Translations under genes and position numbers: made by a program
Source of the DNA: Marinibacterium sp050389775
GTDB lineage: Bacteria > Pseudomonadota > Alphaproteobacteria > Rhodobacterales > Rhodobacteraceae
Assembly (NCBI RefSeq): GCF_050389775.1
Contig: NZ_CP177146.1
Coordinates: 1 to 64,000 of the forward strand
Direction of reading: 5' to 3'
DNA: 64,000 nt
Notes under the pieces: model-generated
What the model was told of the DNA's origin: nothing
What the model saw: only the letters and a program-made list of their open reading frames with translations
The model's database searches: none
Shown: positions 8,285 through 17,580 of the stretch, one piece after another
Layout of the letters: each line of letters starts with the position of its first letter
How positions within the stretch are numbered: position 1 is the stretch's first letter

Positions 8285-11200
8285 AACGTGCCCTCCTCGG
8301 TATCGGCCGGCGCGGTGACAGCTGAAAGCCCGCCGACCATGTTGTGAAGACAGACCTGCGCGCCGGTCAGGCCCAGCAGGTCGTTGAGGCGCGGCGCGGG
8401 CATGTCGCCGATCTGGCACAGGCCAAGGCCAAGCGTCGGGGCGGTCTCTTCGAGCCGCTGGCAGATCGCCCCGGTCTCGATCAGCCCGAAGGCCAGGCTG
8501 GCGCCTTCGTAGAGCGGCGCGATGGCATCGAGATCCAGCACGAAGCTGAGCAGGAAATGGGCCTCGCCGATCCAGCCGGCATTGCCCGCGCTGAGCGGGG
8601 CCAGCTCATGCAGCGCCTGGCCGGGGCCGGGGATCAGCCGGTGTCCGGCCCGGTCGTGGCAATAGGCGCCGGGGTCCAGCCCGGCGACGCGGTCGGCCAG
8701 GGGGTGCAGGTGGATGGCCACCGGGTAAAGCCCCCCGGCCGAACCGGTGCCCCCGGCCCCGTCGCGCAACGGGGCCAGCAGCCCGCCGATGGTGTCCAGC
8801 GGCGTCGGCTCGGGGGCAAAGCGGCGCTGGCTGGCCCGGGGTGGGGCGGCCAGCGCCGCGCCCGCCGGGCCGCCCAGGGCCACGCCGTCCTGTTGCGGCT
8901 GTCCCCGCCGGCGTGACTTGAAGAGGCGGCGCTCCACCGGATCGGCAATGGCCCGGTTGCGGGCCAGCCAGTCGCGCAGCCGGGCCTCGCCGGGCAGCAG
9001 CGGGGCGGCGGTCGGAGCGGCCTCGCCGGGCATCAGCCCCGCGACCAGCGCGATCAGGTCGGACAGGTCGACGCTGCGCGCCAGTTCGGTCAGCTGCGGG
9101 CGCCGGCCGGTCAGCGCCTCGATCCGGGTGGCCAGGGCGATCAGCTCAAGCGAGCCGGCGCCAAGCGCGACGAGGTTGTCCTCGGGAGTGACCCGGTCGC
9201 ATTTCAGCACCTCGGCCACCATGGCGCAGACCCGCGCGGCATGGCCGGGCATGTCCTTGTGTTCCGCCGGTTCGCGGGGCGGCACGGCCCGGGCGCGCAG
9301 CGCCTTGCGGTCGACCTTGCCGTTGGGGGTCAGCGGGAACCGGTCGATCACGTGCCAGCGGTCGGGCACCATGTAGCCCGGCAGCCGCCCGGCCAGCGCC
9401 CGCCGCCAGCCCTCGGGGCCTTCGGGCGGCGGATCGCCCCGCACGAAGGCGGCCAGCGCCTTGTTGCCCCGGCCGCTGTCCTGGGCCAGCACCAGCGCCT
9501 CGGCCACGCCGTCCAGCGTGCCAAGCGCCTGGGTCACCTCGCCAAGCTCCAGCCGGTAGCCGTTGATCTTGACCTGGTCGTCGGCCCGGCCGAGAAACGT
9601 GATGACCCCCTGCGCGTCACCGACCCCCAGGTCGCCCGTGCGGTAGAGCCGCAACCCGCTGCGCGGATGGTCAAAGAAGGCCGCGGCGGTCTTTTCGGGA
9701 TCGTTGGCATAGCCCTCGGCCAGCCCCGCTCCGGCGATGAAGATCTCGCCCGGCCGGCCCGGCGGCGCGATTTCCAGCGCCTCGTCCAGGACAAAGACCT
9801 GCTGGCCGCCAAGCGCCCGGCCATAGGGCACCGAGGCCCATTCGGGATCGGGTATGCCCACGGGATGGGTGATCGACCAGATCGCCGCTTCGGTCGCGCC
9901 GCCCAGCGAATGCAGGGCGGCCCCCGGCCAGATCCGGGCGGCCCGCCCGGGCAGCGACAGCGCGATCCAATCCCCGCTGAGCAGGATGCAGCGCAGCGCA
10001 TCCGGCCCCGGCCGGTCATTGGCGTCGAGCCAGTCGCAGAGCAGATCGAACAGCCCCGGCACGCTGTTCCACAGCGTCACGCCATGCTCGGCGCAGAGCG
10101 CGGCCCATTGGCCGGGATCGCGCGCCTGCCCGGGGTCGGGCAGAACCAGCGCCCCGCCGGCGCCCAGCACGCCGAAGATATCGTGGATCGACAGGTCGAA
10201 ATGCAGCTCGGACAGGGCCAGCACGCGGTCGGCCGGCCCGATCCCGAACCGGTGGTTGATGTCGCGGATCGTTGTCATCGCGGCCCGGTGGCTGATCATC
10301 ACGCCCTTGGGCCGCCCGGTCGAACCGGAGGTATAGATCACATAGGCCAGCGCATCCGGCGCGGGCGGCGGGGCGGCGTGCAGCAGCGCGGGATCGGCGC
10401 GGCCGGGCCGGGCGATGACCCAGGCCGCATGGCCCTCGGGCAGGGTCGCGCCGTCGAGCGCCAGCACCAGCCTTGGGGCCAGGTCGTCCAGGATCGCGGC
10501 CTGCCGGGCCGGGGGCTGGGCCGTGTCGACGGGCACAAAGACCACGCCCGTCGCCGCCGCCGCCAGCGCTGCTGCGATCTGAACCGGCGATTTCGGCAGC
10601 AACAGGGCCACCCGGTCGCCCGGCTGGACGCCCCGTTCGGCCAGGCCTTGGGCGATCCAGGCGGCCTGTTCGGCCAGCGCGGCATGGCTGATCTTTTGCC
10701 CGCCGGCCAGGATCGCCGGCCGCGTGCCGTTTTCGTGCAGCGCCGCCAGCCACAGGCTGGCCAGCCCGTCGGGGCCGGGCGGATGCAGGATCGGCCGGAT
10801 GTCCTGCGGCCCGGGGTCGTGGCGCGGGGCCGGGCGGTCCATCCGCGCGGGATCATCGGCCAGCGCCACCAGGTCGTCGAGATAGGCGTCGAACATTGCC
10901 CGGGCCACCGGCGCGGGCAGCACGTTGACCGCCACGTCCCAGTTCACCCGCAACGCGCCGTCCCATTCCATCACCTGGTTGTCCAGCACCACCTGCGGCG
11001 TCTGCGACAGGGCCAGCTCCTGCCGGCCGGGCTGACCGGCGGCCGCCGCGATCAGCTCGGCATCGCCCCGGGTCAGCGTCGAGGTAAAGACCACGGGCAT
11101 CATCATCGGCTCGATCACGCCCCGCGCCCGGCCGGCCATGGCCGCCACCTCGATGCCGCTGATGCCTCCGTGGCCGAGGTCGCGCCACAGCGCGGCCTGC

Positions 11201-12204
11201 AGCCGGGCGGCGGTCTCGGCGCGGGGAAGGTCGGGCGGAATATCGGCCTGGAACAGCATGTTGGTCGTGAAATCGCCGACCACCCCGCCGATGCCCGGAT
11301 GCAGGGGCGCCCGGTCGAAGAGCGTCATGTTGACGGTGAATTGCCGCGCCCCGCTCCAGCGCCGCAGCACCTGGCCGAAGCTTTCCAGCAACAGCCCCGT
11401 CGGCGTGACCCCCAGGTCGGCGGCCAGCCCGCGCAGCCGGGCCCAGCGGTCGGGCGATAGATGCGCGCGCAACCGTTCGAACCGGGGCAGGCCCGCGTCC
11501 TGCGGCGTCTGGGCATAGGGCAGGGCCGGCGCATCGGCCAGGGTCCGGGCCTTGTCGGCCCAATAGGCGCGGGCGGCCTCCGACGGCGGCCGGGCGCTGC
11601 GGGCCAGGGCCAGGTACTGGGCAAAGCTCAGCTCCGGCGGAGGCAGGTCGAGGGTGGGATCGGCCAGCAGGGCCGCGCTTTCGCGCAACAGGATCAGGAT
11701 GCTCTGCTGGTCGGCGATCAGCAGGTCGAAGCGCAGGTGCACATGAACCCGCCCGCCGGGATGCAGGCTGTATTCCAGGTCAAAGAGCGGCCAGGTCCCC
11801 GGCGCGGCCGGCGCGCGCGACAGCCGGTGGCGGATCGCCTCCAGCGCCGCCTCGGCCGTGGCCGGATCGTCGCCGCGCAGGTCGTGCCAGGGCGGGTCCA
11901 GCTGCAGCGGCCCGGGCCGCAGGCACAGGTGGGTGGCATCGACCGGCTCGGCGCGCAGCATGCCATGCCGCGCGGCCACCCGGTTCCAGGCCGCGGTATA
12001 GCCGGCGATGTCCAGCCCGTCGCAGCGCAGTTCATAGTAGAACTGGCAGGCAATCCCGCCAAGCGCGCGCTCGGGACTGCGCCCGGCCAGGTAGGCGCGT
12101 TGCATGTCGGTCATGGCAAAGGGCGCGTCGGGGTCTAGCGCGGGCAGGGCCGGGGCCGCGTCGTCGGGCCAATCGTCGAGAAGGTCGCTCAGGTCGTCAT
12201 GCAT
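8281..12204 (-). CDS. NRPS with thiazoline oxidase: Cy-A-PCP-Ox
   Basis: A 1,307-residue module. The Cy domain (about 25-450) has DLLIADQQS at 160-168. The A domain (about 490-900) has IYTSGSTGRPKG, and its pocket segments (HFDLSIHDIF, WNSVPGL, ILLSGDW, LGGATEAAIW) read DLHNLSLIW, one residue off the cysteine code. The PCP serine is Ser1018. The last 185 residues form an FMN-dependent SagB/McbC-type nitroreductase domain: SQRRFAPEP, TGSAGGLYPVAIHLH, then FGLIETGAICQRLEETAP and LGLGLCQIG. The order Cy-A-PCP-Ox is that of BlmIII/TubD-type modules, where Ox aromatises thiazoline to thiazole. The ATG at 12204 overlaps the PKS stop by 8 bp. Confidence 0.93.
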   Translation of the reverse strand: MHDDLSDLLDDWPDDAAPALPALDPDAPFAMTDMQRAYLAGRSPERALGGIACQFYYELRCDGLDIAGYTAAWNRVAARHGMLRAEPVDATHLCLRPGPLQLDPPWHDLRGDDPATAEAALEAIRHRLSRAPAAPGTWPLFDLEYSLHPGGRVHVHLRFDLLIADQQSILILLRESAALLADPTLDLPPPELSFAQYLALARSARPPSEAARAYWADKARTLADAPALPYAQTPQDAGLPRFERLRAHLSPDRWARLRGLAADLGVTPTGLLLESFGQVLRRWSGARQFTVNMTLFDRAPLHPGIGGVVGDFTTNMLFQADIPPDLPRAETAARLQAALWRDLGHGGISGIEVAAMAGRARGVIEPMMMPVVFTSTLTRGDAELIAAAAGQPGRQELALSQTPQVVLDNQVMEWDGALRVNWDVAVNVLPAPVARAMFDAYLDDLVALADDPARMDRPAPRHDPGPQDIRPILHPPGPDGLASLWLAALHENGTRPAILAGGQKISHAALAEQAAWIAQGLAERGVQPGDRVALLLPKSPVQIAAALAAAATGVVFVPVDTAQPPARQAAILDDLAPRLVLALDGATLPEGHAAWVIARPGRADPALLHAAPPPAPDALAYVIYTSGSTGRPKGVMISHRAAMTTIRDINHRFGIGPADRVLALSELHFDLSIHDIFGVLGAGGALVLPDPGQARDPGQWAALCAEHGVTLWNSVPGLFDLLCDWLDANDRPGPDALRCILLSGDWIALSLPGRAARIWPGAALHSLGGATEAAIWSITHPVGIPDPEWASVPYGRALGGQQVFVLDEALEIAPPGRPGEIFIAGAGLAEGYANDPEKTAAAFFDHPRSGLRLYRTGDLGVGDAQGVITFLGRADDQVKINGYRLELGEVTQALGTLDGVAEALVLAQDSGRGNKALAAFVRGDPPPEGPEGWRRALAGRLPGYMVPDRWHVIDRFPLTPNGKVDRKALRARAVPPREPAEHKDMPGHAARVCAMVAEVLKCDRVTPEDNLVALGAGSLELIALATRIEALTGRRPQLTELARSVDLSDLIALVAGLMPGEAAPTAAPLLPGEARLRDWLARNRAIADPVERRLFKSRRRGQPQQDGVALGGPAGAALAAPPRASQRRFAPEPTPLDTIGGLLAPLRDGAGGTGSAGGLYPVAIHLHPLADRVAGLDPGAYCHDRAGHRLIPGPGQALHELAPLSAGNAGWIGEAHFLLSFVLDLDAIAPLYEGASLAFGLIETGAICQRLEETAPTLGLGLCQIGDMPAPRLNDLLGLTGAQVCLHNMVGGLSAVTAPADTEEGTL

Positions 12205-15200
12205 CTTCGGTCTCTCCCGGTGTGCGGGGGGCCGCGCGCAGGGCGGCGCGTTGGTCGCGGGGCAGGGCCCGCAGGTCGAGATAGGCGCGGGCGCGGGCCA
12301 CGGCCCCGTCCCGGGTGGCAAGGATGTCGGCCAGGGCCGCAGGCGTGCGGGCCTGCATGAAATCGGCCAGGGCGATGTCCTGGCCGGTGACCTTCGACAG
12401 TCGCGACACCAACCGCACGGCGGTGATGGAATCGCCGCCGAGCCGCAGGAAATCATCGGTCCCGGCAATGGTCGCGATACCCAGCACATCGGCAAAGAGC
12501 AGCCGGGCCAGCCGCATCAGCGGCGGTTGCGCCGGGTCTTCGGATGCATCGGCGGCGGGGGCGTTGGTGGCGGCCTGGGGGGCGGCCAGCCGGGCGCGGC
12601 CCGCGTCCGAGGCCTGTTGCAGGCGGCGGGCCGGATCCATCGGTGTGACGGCCACATAGGGCAGGCCCGAGGCCAGCACCTGCCACAGCAGGGCCATCCC
12701 GCGATCCACGGCAATCGGCGTCAGCCCGTCGGGCAGGGTGGCGCCATCGTCCAGGTCCCAGTGATCCCAGGCAATGGCGCGGAGCGTCCCGGCCGGGCCT
12801 TCGGCCTCGGCCCGGGCGCCGGCATGCAGGTTGGCCGCGATGTAGTCGGAATAGGCATAGCCCGAGACTTCGGCGGCCATGGACGAGAACACCGCGACAA
12901 AGGCAGGCTCATGGGCCGCAAAGGCCCGGGCCAGCACATCGGTGCCGCGCACCTTGGCGGTGTGGTTCGGGCCCCGCGTGCCGGGGGCAAGATCGGCGAT
13001 CAGCTGGCTGGCATAGCGCCCGGCCAGGTTGAACACCCCGCCGACGCGCCAGCCTTCGCGGTCCAGCGCGGCGGCGAGGTCGTCCATCGCGGCCCGGTCC
13101 TCGACCGCGGCGCGGACCAGCCGCAGGCCCGGGCCATCGGCCAGGCAGCGGGCCAAGTCGGGGTCGCGTCCGGGCGTGGCGATCAGGTCGTCGTCGATGC
13201 CGCGCCCGATCAGCACGGGCAGCGCCCCGGCGGCGGCGATCTGGCGGGCCAGCCGCAGGCCAAGGGCGCCCAGCCCGCCGGCCACCACATAGGCACGTCC
13301 CGGGCGCAGCACCTGCTCGCGCCCGGCGGCGGGCAGATCGGCCGGGGCCAGGTTGCGCTGCCAGAGGTGGCCGTTGCGCAGGCCAAGCGCCAGGGGCTGC
13401 AGCCCCGGGTCACCATCGCGCAGGGCAATCGCCCGGGCCAGGGTGGTGCTATCCGGCGGGTGATCGGTATCGAGCCACAGGGCGGCCAGGTCGGGCGTTT
13501 CGAAGGGCAGGGCGCGCAGCAGGCCAAGGGCCAGGGCCTGGTCGGGGTCGCGGGCCTCGTCGGCAATGATCGGGGCCATCGACCGGGTGATCAGGACAAG
13601 GGTGTATCCCGCCCGGCCGGCAAGAAACGCCCGGGCCAGGGCGGTCAGCGTGTCACCCCCGAAACAATGCTGATCCGGCCCGCATTGCACGACGATCCGC
13701 CGGGGCGCTGCGGCGCCCAGGGCGGCGCGCAGCCGGCCGGCGTCTTCGGCCGAGCCGGAGGCCATCGTGAAGCCCCGGGCGTCTTGAGCAAATGCCGGGC
13801 CGGGGCGCACATGGATCACCCTTTGACCCGGTCGGGGCGCGGGTGGCTCACAGCCCAGCCACAGCAGATCGTCGCAGGTGTCTTCCGCCGCAATGGCGGG
13901 TGCAATGTCGGGCAGGCGGGTCCAGCGGGGCACGTAGGTCCGGCAATCCTGGTTCGGTACAGGGCTTGCGGCGCTGACAGGGGCCAGCAGGTGGACATCG
14001 CGCGCAAAGGGATAGCCGGGCAGGGGCACCCGGCGGAACGGCGCCTTTGCGCCGGGGAACAGGGGCAGGACCGGCTGGCCGTCGCACCACAACGTGGCCA
14101 GGGCGGCGGCGCAGTCGGCCTCCTGGCTGTCGCGCGTGCCCATCAGCGGCAGGCAGCCGCGCAGCGTGCCCGGCCCGGCCAGCACCATCTGCGCGCGGTC
14201 GAACTGTGCCCGCGCGGCCTTCAGGTTGTCGCCGAAACGCACGGTGCGGCGCAGGTGGCCCAGCCAATAGCCGGGCGTGGCCATGGCCCGGGCATCGGCC
14301 AGCTCTCCGGTTTCGTTGCTGAAGACCGGCAGGCCGGCGGGTTGCATCGGCACCTCGGCCAGCAGGGCGGTGAAATCACCCAGCACCGGGTCGAGCAGAT
14401 GCGAATGGAACCCGTGCGACACCGGCAGGCGGCGGCTCTCCCAGCCCTGCTGCCGGGCCACGGCGCCCAGCCGGTCCAGCGCGTCATCGGTCCCGGCCAC
14501 GACCACCCGGTCGGGGCCATTGACCACGGCCAGCGACAGCGTGTCATCCAGGTATGGCCGTACGGCGGTTTCGGGGGCAGACACGGCCAGCATGCCGGCC
14601 TCGGGCAGGGCGGCGATCAGGTCGCCCCGCGCGCCCACCAGCCGCAGCGCATCGGGCAGGGCAAAGACCCCGGCGATGGTCGCGGCCACGTATTCACCGA
14701 TGCTGTGGCCCAGCAGGGCCCGGGGCGTGATCCCGCCGTCGGCCAGCCAGCGGGCGGTGGCATATCCGACGGCAAAAAGCGCCAGCTGGGTCACCCGGGT
14801 CGGCCGCAGGGCGGCATCGTCTTCGCCCAGGATCAGCGGGCGGATATCCTCGCGGCCCTGGTCGGTCAGGATCCCGGCGACCTCGTCCAGCGCCGCGCGA
14901 AAGGCCGGCTGGCTGGCGTGAAGATGCCGGCCCATGCCGGCGAATTGCGTGCCCTGCCCGGGAAAGACCAGCACGACACCGCCATCGCGGCCGGTGCCCT
15001 CGATGACCTCGCCGCGGCGCAGCCTGTCGGCGGCCTGGCGCGGATCGCTTGCCAGCACGGCACAGCGCAGGGGCAACCGGGCGCGGCCGTCGCGCAGGGT
15101 GCCGGCGATGTCGGCCAGCGCGGCGTCGGTGCTGTCGATCCGCCCGGCCAGCGCCTCGCGCTGTGCCGGCAAGGCGGCGGGGCTATGCGCCGACAGGGGC

Positions 15201-16522
15201 AGGATGGCCAGCCCGTCCGCATCGCCCGCGCGCGGATCGGCAGCCGGTGCCGGGGCCAGGACCATGTGCACGTTGGTGCCGCCAAAGCCGAAGGAACTGA
15301 CCGCCGCGGCCTGCAACGGCCGGCCGTCCAGCGCCGCCGGATCCAGCGAGAACCGGCTGCCGTCCAGCCCCAGCGCCGGGTTCGGCGCGCTCAGGTTGCG
15401 CGTGGGCGGCACGGTCTGGCGGCGCAACGCGCCCACGACCTTGATCAGCCCGGCCAGCCCGGCGGCCGCGTTCAGATGGCCGGTGTTGCCCTTGACCGAC
15501 CCGACCACCGCCGGCGTCCGGCCGGGGCCATAGATGTCGTGGATGGCCTGCATCTCGATCGGATCGCCAAGCGGCGTGCCGGTGCCATGGGCCTCGATAT
15601 AGCCGATGTCGTCCGGCGCCAGCCCGCTGAGATCCAGCGCCTCGCGCAGCACCCGGCGCTGGCCGTCGACCCCCGGCGCGGTGAACCCGGCGCGGGCGGC
15701 GCCGTCGTTGTTGGCCGCGCTGCCCAGGATCGTGGCATGGACATGATCGCCGTCGGCCCGGGCATCGGCCAGCCGTTTCAGCACGACCACCGCCGCGCCG
15801 TTGCCCCCGACGATGCCATCGGCATCGGCGCTCAGCGGCGCGATCCGGGCGGCGGGCGACATCACCCCGCCGGGCTCGGGCAGATAGCCGTCCTCCAGCG
15901 CGACCGACACCGAGGCGGCCCCGGCCAGGGCGGTATCGACCTCGTGCGACAACAGCGCCTGCACGGCCTGGTGCACGCAGAGCAGGCCGCTGGAACAGGA
16001 GCTCTGGCACATCACGGCCGGGCCGGTCAGGTTCAGCAGATGCGCCGCGCGGCTGGCCAGGTAATCCTTGTCGTTGCCGATCATCGCGGCAAAGGCCTCG
16101 GTCGCGCCGGCGCCGAATTCGCGCGGGCCGACATGGCGCAGGACGTAATCGTTGTAGCCGCAGGCCGCGTAGAGCCCGGTGCGCGCATCCTGGCCGCGCT
16201 CGCCGTGGCCGGCGTCTTCGAGCGCGTGCCAGGCGCATTCCAGGAACACCCGGTGCTGGGGATCCATCAGCGCGGCCTGGGCCGGGGGGATGCCGAAGAA
16301 GGCGGCATCAAAGCAATACCGGTCGTCGAGCGAGAAACAGACCGGGCGCAGATCGGCGTCGGCCCCCGGCCCGGGCGCAACCCTGCGCAACCCGTCGTCG
16401 CCGCGCTCCAGCATCTGCCAGAAGGCCTCCGGCCCGGTGGCGCCGGGGAACCGGCAGGCGATGCCGATGATGGCAACGGCGGGGATGGTTTCGGGGGAGG
16501 CGGCGTCGGTCGGTGCGGTCAC
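12197..16522 (-). CDS. Type I polyketide synthase: KS-AT-KR-ACP
   Basis: A 1,441-residue PKS module. The KS has active Cys176 (QSSCSSG), His312 (EAHGTGTPLGD) and His349 (KGNTGHLNAAAG). The AT has Ser607 in GHSIGEY, with HGFH at 703-706 where malonyl-specific ATs have HAFH, so malonyl-CoA is the likely extender. The KR is recognisable from about 1080 (AGGLGALG) with the catalytic pair near 1215-1231 (FSSMAAE, then YIAAN), predicting a beta-hydroxyl. No DH or ER is visible. The carrier serine is Ser1365 in LRLGGDSI, which is PCP-like and suits handing the chain to an NRPS. The start is GTG at 16522, the first gene of the leftward operon and divergent from the phosphopantetheinyl transferase. 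Confidence 0.93.
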   Translation of the reverse strand: MTAPTDAASPETIPAVAIIGIACRFPGATGPEAFWQMLERGDDGLRRVAPGPGADADLRPVCFSLDDRYCFDAAFFGIPPAQAALMDPQHRVFLECAWHALEDAGHGERGQDARTGLYAACGYNDYVLRHVGPREFGAGATEAFAAMIGNDKDYLASRAAHLLNLTGPAVMCQSSCSSGLLCVHQAVQALLSHEVDTALAGAASVSVALEDGYLPEPGGVMSPAARIAPLSADADGIVGGNGAAVVVLKRLADARADGDHVHATILGSAANNDGAARAGFTAPGVDGQRRVLREALDLSGLAPDDIGYIEAHGTGTPLGDPIEMQAIHDIYGPGRTPAVVGSVKGNTGHLNAAAGLAGLIKVVGALRRQTVPPTRNLSAPNPALGLDGSRFSLDPAALDGRPLQAAAVSSFGFGGTNVHMVLAPAPAADPRAGDADGLAILPLSAHSPAALPAQREALAGRIDSTDAALADIAGTLRDGRARLPLRCAVLASDPRQAADRLRRGEVIEGTGRDGGVVLVFPGQGTQFAGMGRHLHASQPAFRAALDEVAGILTDQGREDIRPLILGEDDAALRPTRVTQLALFAVGYATARWLADGGITPRALLGHSIGEYVAATIAGVFALPDALRLVGARGDLIAALPEAGMLAVSAPETAVRPYLDDTLSLAVVNGPDRVVVAGTDDALDRLGAVARQQGWESRRLPVSHGFHSHLLDPVLGDFTALLAEVPMQPAGLPVFSNETGELADARAMATPGYWLGHLRRTVRFGDNLKAARAQFDRAQMVLAGPGTLRGCLPLMGTRDSQEADCAAALATLWCDGQPVLPLFPGAKAPFRRVPLPGYPFARDVHLLAPVSAASPVPNQDCRTYVPRWTRLPDIAPAIAAEDTCDDLLWLGCEPPAPRPGQRVIHVRPGPAFAQDARGFTMASGSAEDAGRLRAALGAAAPRRIVVQCGPDQHCFGGDTLTALARAFLAGRAGYTLVLITRSMAPIIADEARDPDQALALGLLRALPFETPDLAALWLDTDHPPDSTTLARAIALRDGDPGLQPLALGLRNGHLWQRNLAPADLPAAGREQVLRPGRAYVVAGGLGALGLRLARQIAAAGALPVLIGRGIDDDLIATPGRDPDLARCLADGPGLRLVRAAVEDRAAMDDLAAALDREGWRVGGVFNLAGRYASQLIADLAPGTRGPNHTAKVRGTDVLARAFAAHEPAFVAVFSSMAAEVSGYAYSDYIAANLHAGARAEAEGPAGTLRAIAWDHWDLDDGATLPDGLTPIAVDRGMALLWQVLASGLPYVAVTPMDPARRLQQASDAGRARLAAPQAATNAPAADASEDPAQPPLMRLARLLFADVLGIATIAGTDDFLRLGGDSITAVRLVSRLSKVTGQDIALADFMQARTPAALADILATRDGAVARARAYLDLRALPRDQRAALRAAPRTPGETEDA

Positions 16523-16683
16523 GGGCGGGTCTATCCGGAGTTTCCGGCACTGCGGAGGGCGGTGCCTGCATGTCGGCCGATGCTACGCAAGGCAGCGTCC
16601 CGGCGTCTGTCCGAGGCCGGAGTATTCACAGCCCCAGCCGGAGCGAGGCTTTCCCCGGGGCCGGCGGGCGGCAAGGATGGGCC
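16523..16683. promoter_or_regulatory. Divergent intergenic region between PKS and PPTase
   Basis: These 161 bp separate the two divergent start codons and must hold the promoters for the leftward synthetase operon and for the phosphopantetheinyl transferase. The region is slightly less GC-rich around 16620-16632. I see no convincing iron-regulator box and no copy of the TGATGAACA repeat found beside the AraC gene. An AAGGA Shine-Dalgarno precedes the rightward ATG. Confidence 0.5.
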
Positions 16684-17559
16684 ATGACTGACGACAACGA
16701 CGTGATCGTGATGGCCGCCCCGGTGGCCTGTGTTTGGGCCTGTGCGGGGGCTTGGGTTGAGGGTACCGGGGCGCCAGAGGCCATCCTTGATGCCGGTGAA
16801 CGCGACCGGGCGGGTGCCTTTGTGACAGGGGCCGACCGCCGGCGCTTTGTCGCAGCGCATTGGCTGAAACGGCAGGTCCTGGGCCAGATCACCGGGCGAG
16901 ATCCGGCGGGGCTGGCCTTTGGGCGCGGGGCCAATGGCAAGCCCGTCCTGTCCGACGGCCCGGCGTTCAACATCAGCCATGGCGGCGATTGGGTGGCCCT
17001 GGCGATTGGGCTGACGGGGCCGGTGGGCGTGGATGTCGAGATCGGCCGCGATGAGGGGTTCTGGCAGGATGTCCGCCCGGTGGTCACCGGCCCGGGCGAC
17101 GGGGCCTTTGACCCGCTGCGGCTGTGGACGGCCAAGGAAGCGGCGCTGAAATGCCGGGGGACCGGGTTCCTCATGGACCCGCGCGGGATGGCCATTGTCC
17201 CGGACGGGGCGGGGTTTGTGGCTTGTCCGGTCGATTGGGCTGGCCATGAGGGCGGGGCGGGTCGGGACGATAGGGTCTACAGCGACGTGCGGGTTTCCGG
17301 GGACGGCGGGGCCTGCCGGGGTGATCGGGAAAGCCGGGGCAATCGGGTCTGCAAGGACCGTGGGGCCGATCACCCCACCAAGGAAAACCGCGACGTTGGG
17401 GCCAGCCAGGCCGATGGGCCGCTGTTTGGCCAATGGCGCATGGCCGATGACCTGCATTGCCTGGCGGTTGCGGCCCCGGTCCGGGGCGTGAGCTGGCGCA
17501 TCATCCGCCGCCCGGAGGCCCTGGCCGGGATGCTGGCGGAGCTGCCCCAGGGCGGTTGA
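16684..17559 (+). CDS. Sfp/EntD-type 4'-phosphopantetheinyl transferase
   Basis: This 291-residue enzyme would transfer phosphopantetheine from CoA to the carrier serines of the synthetases. Core motifs are GRGANGKPVLSDGPAFNISH, GVDVEIGRDEG (metal-binding Asp/Glu) and RLWTAKEAALKCRGTGF. It is the only plus-strand gene in the first 39 kb, and its stop lies about 20 bp from that of the convergent OsmC-like gene. An unusual Gly/Arg/Asp-rich segment of about 60 residues is inserted after the catalytic core, before the C-terminal strands. I chose the ATG at 16684 for its AAGGA ribosome site; the frame is open further upstream, but without conserved sequence. Confidence 0.92.
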   Translation: MTDDNDVIVMAAPVACVWACAGAWVEGTGAPEAILDAGERDRAGAFVTGADRRRFVAAHWLKRQVLGQITGRDPAGLAFGRGANGKPVLSDGPAFNISHGGDWVALAIGLTGPVGVDVEIGRDEGFWQDVRPVVTGPGDGAFDPLRLWTAKEAALKCRGTGFLMDPRGMAIVPDGAGFVACPVDWAGHEGGAGRDDRVYSDVRVSGDGGACRGDRESRGNRVCKDRGADHPTKENRDVGASQADGPLFGQWRMADDLHCLAVAAPVRGVSWRIIRRPEALAGMLAELPQGG

Positions 17560-17580
17560 GCGCCGCCCCGGGACCAAGGA

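Noticed and set aside
16523..16683. A Fur box controlling the PKS operon
   Set aside because: No stretch resembles GATAATGATAATCATTATC-like sequence; the region is GC-rich apart from a few bases.
12104..16687. A 1,527-codon plus-strand frame opposite the PKS, and similar frames at 117-1943, 2032-4038, 6077-8347 and 9241-11460
   Set aside because: All are antisense to well-supported synthetase or salicylate genes, with no motifs or ribosome sites.
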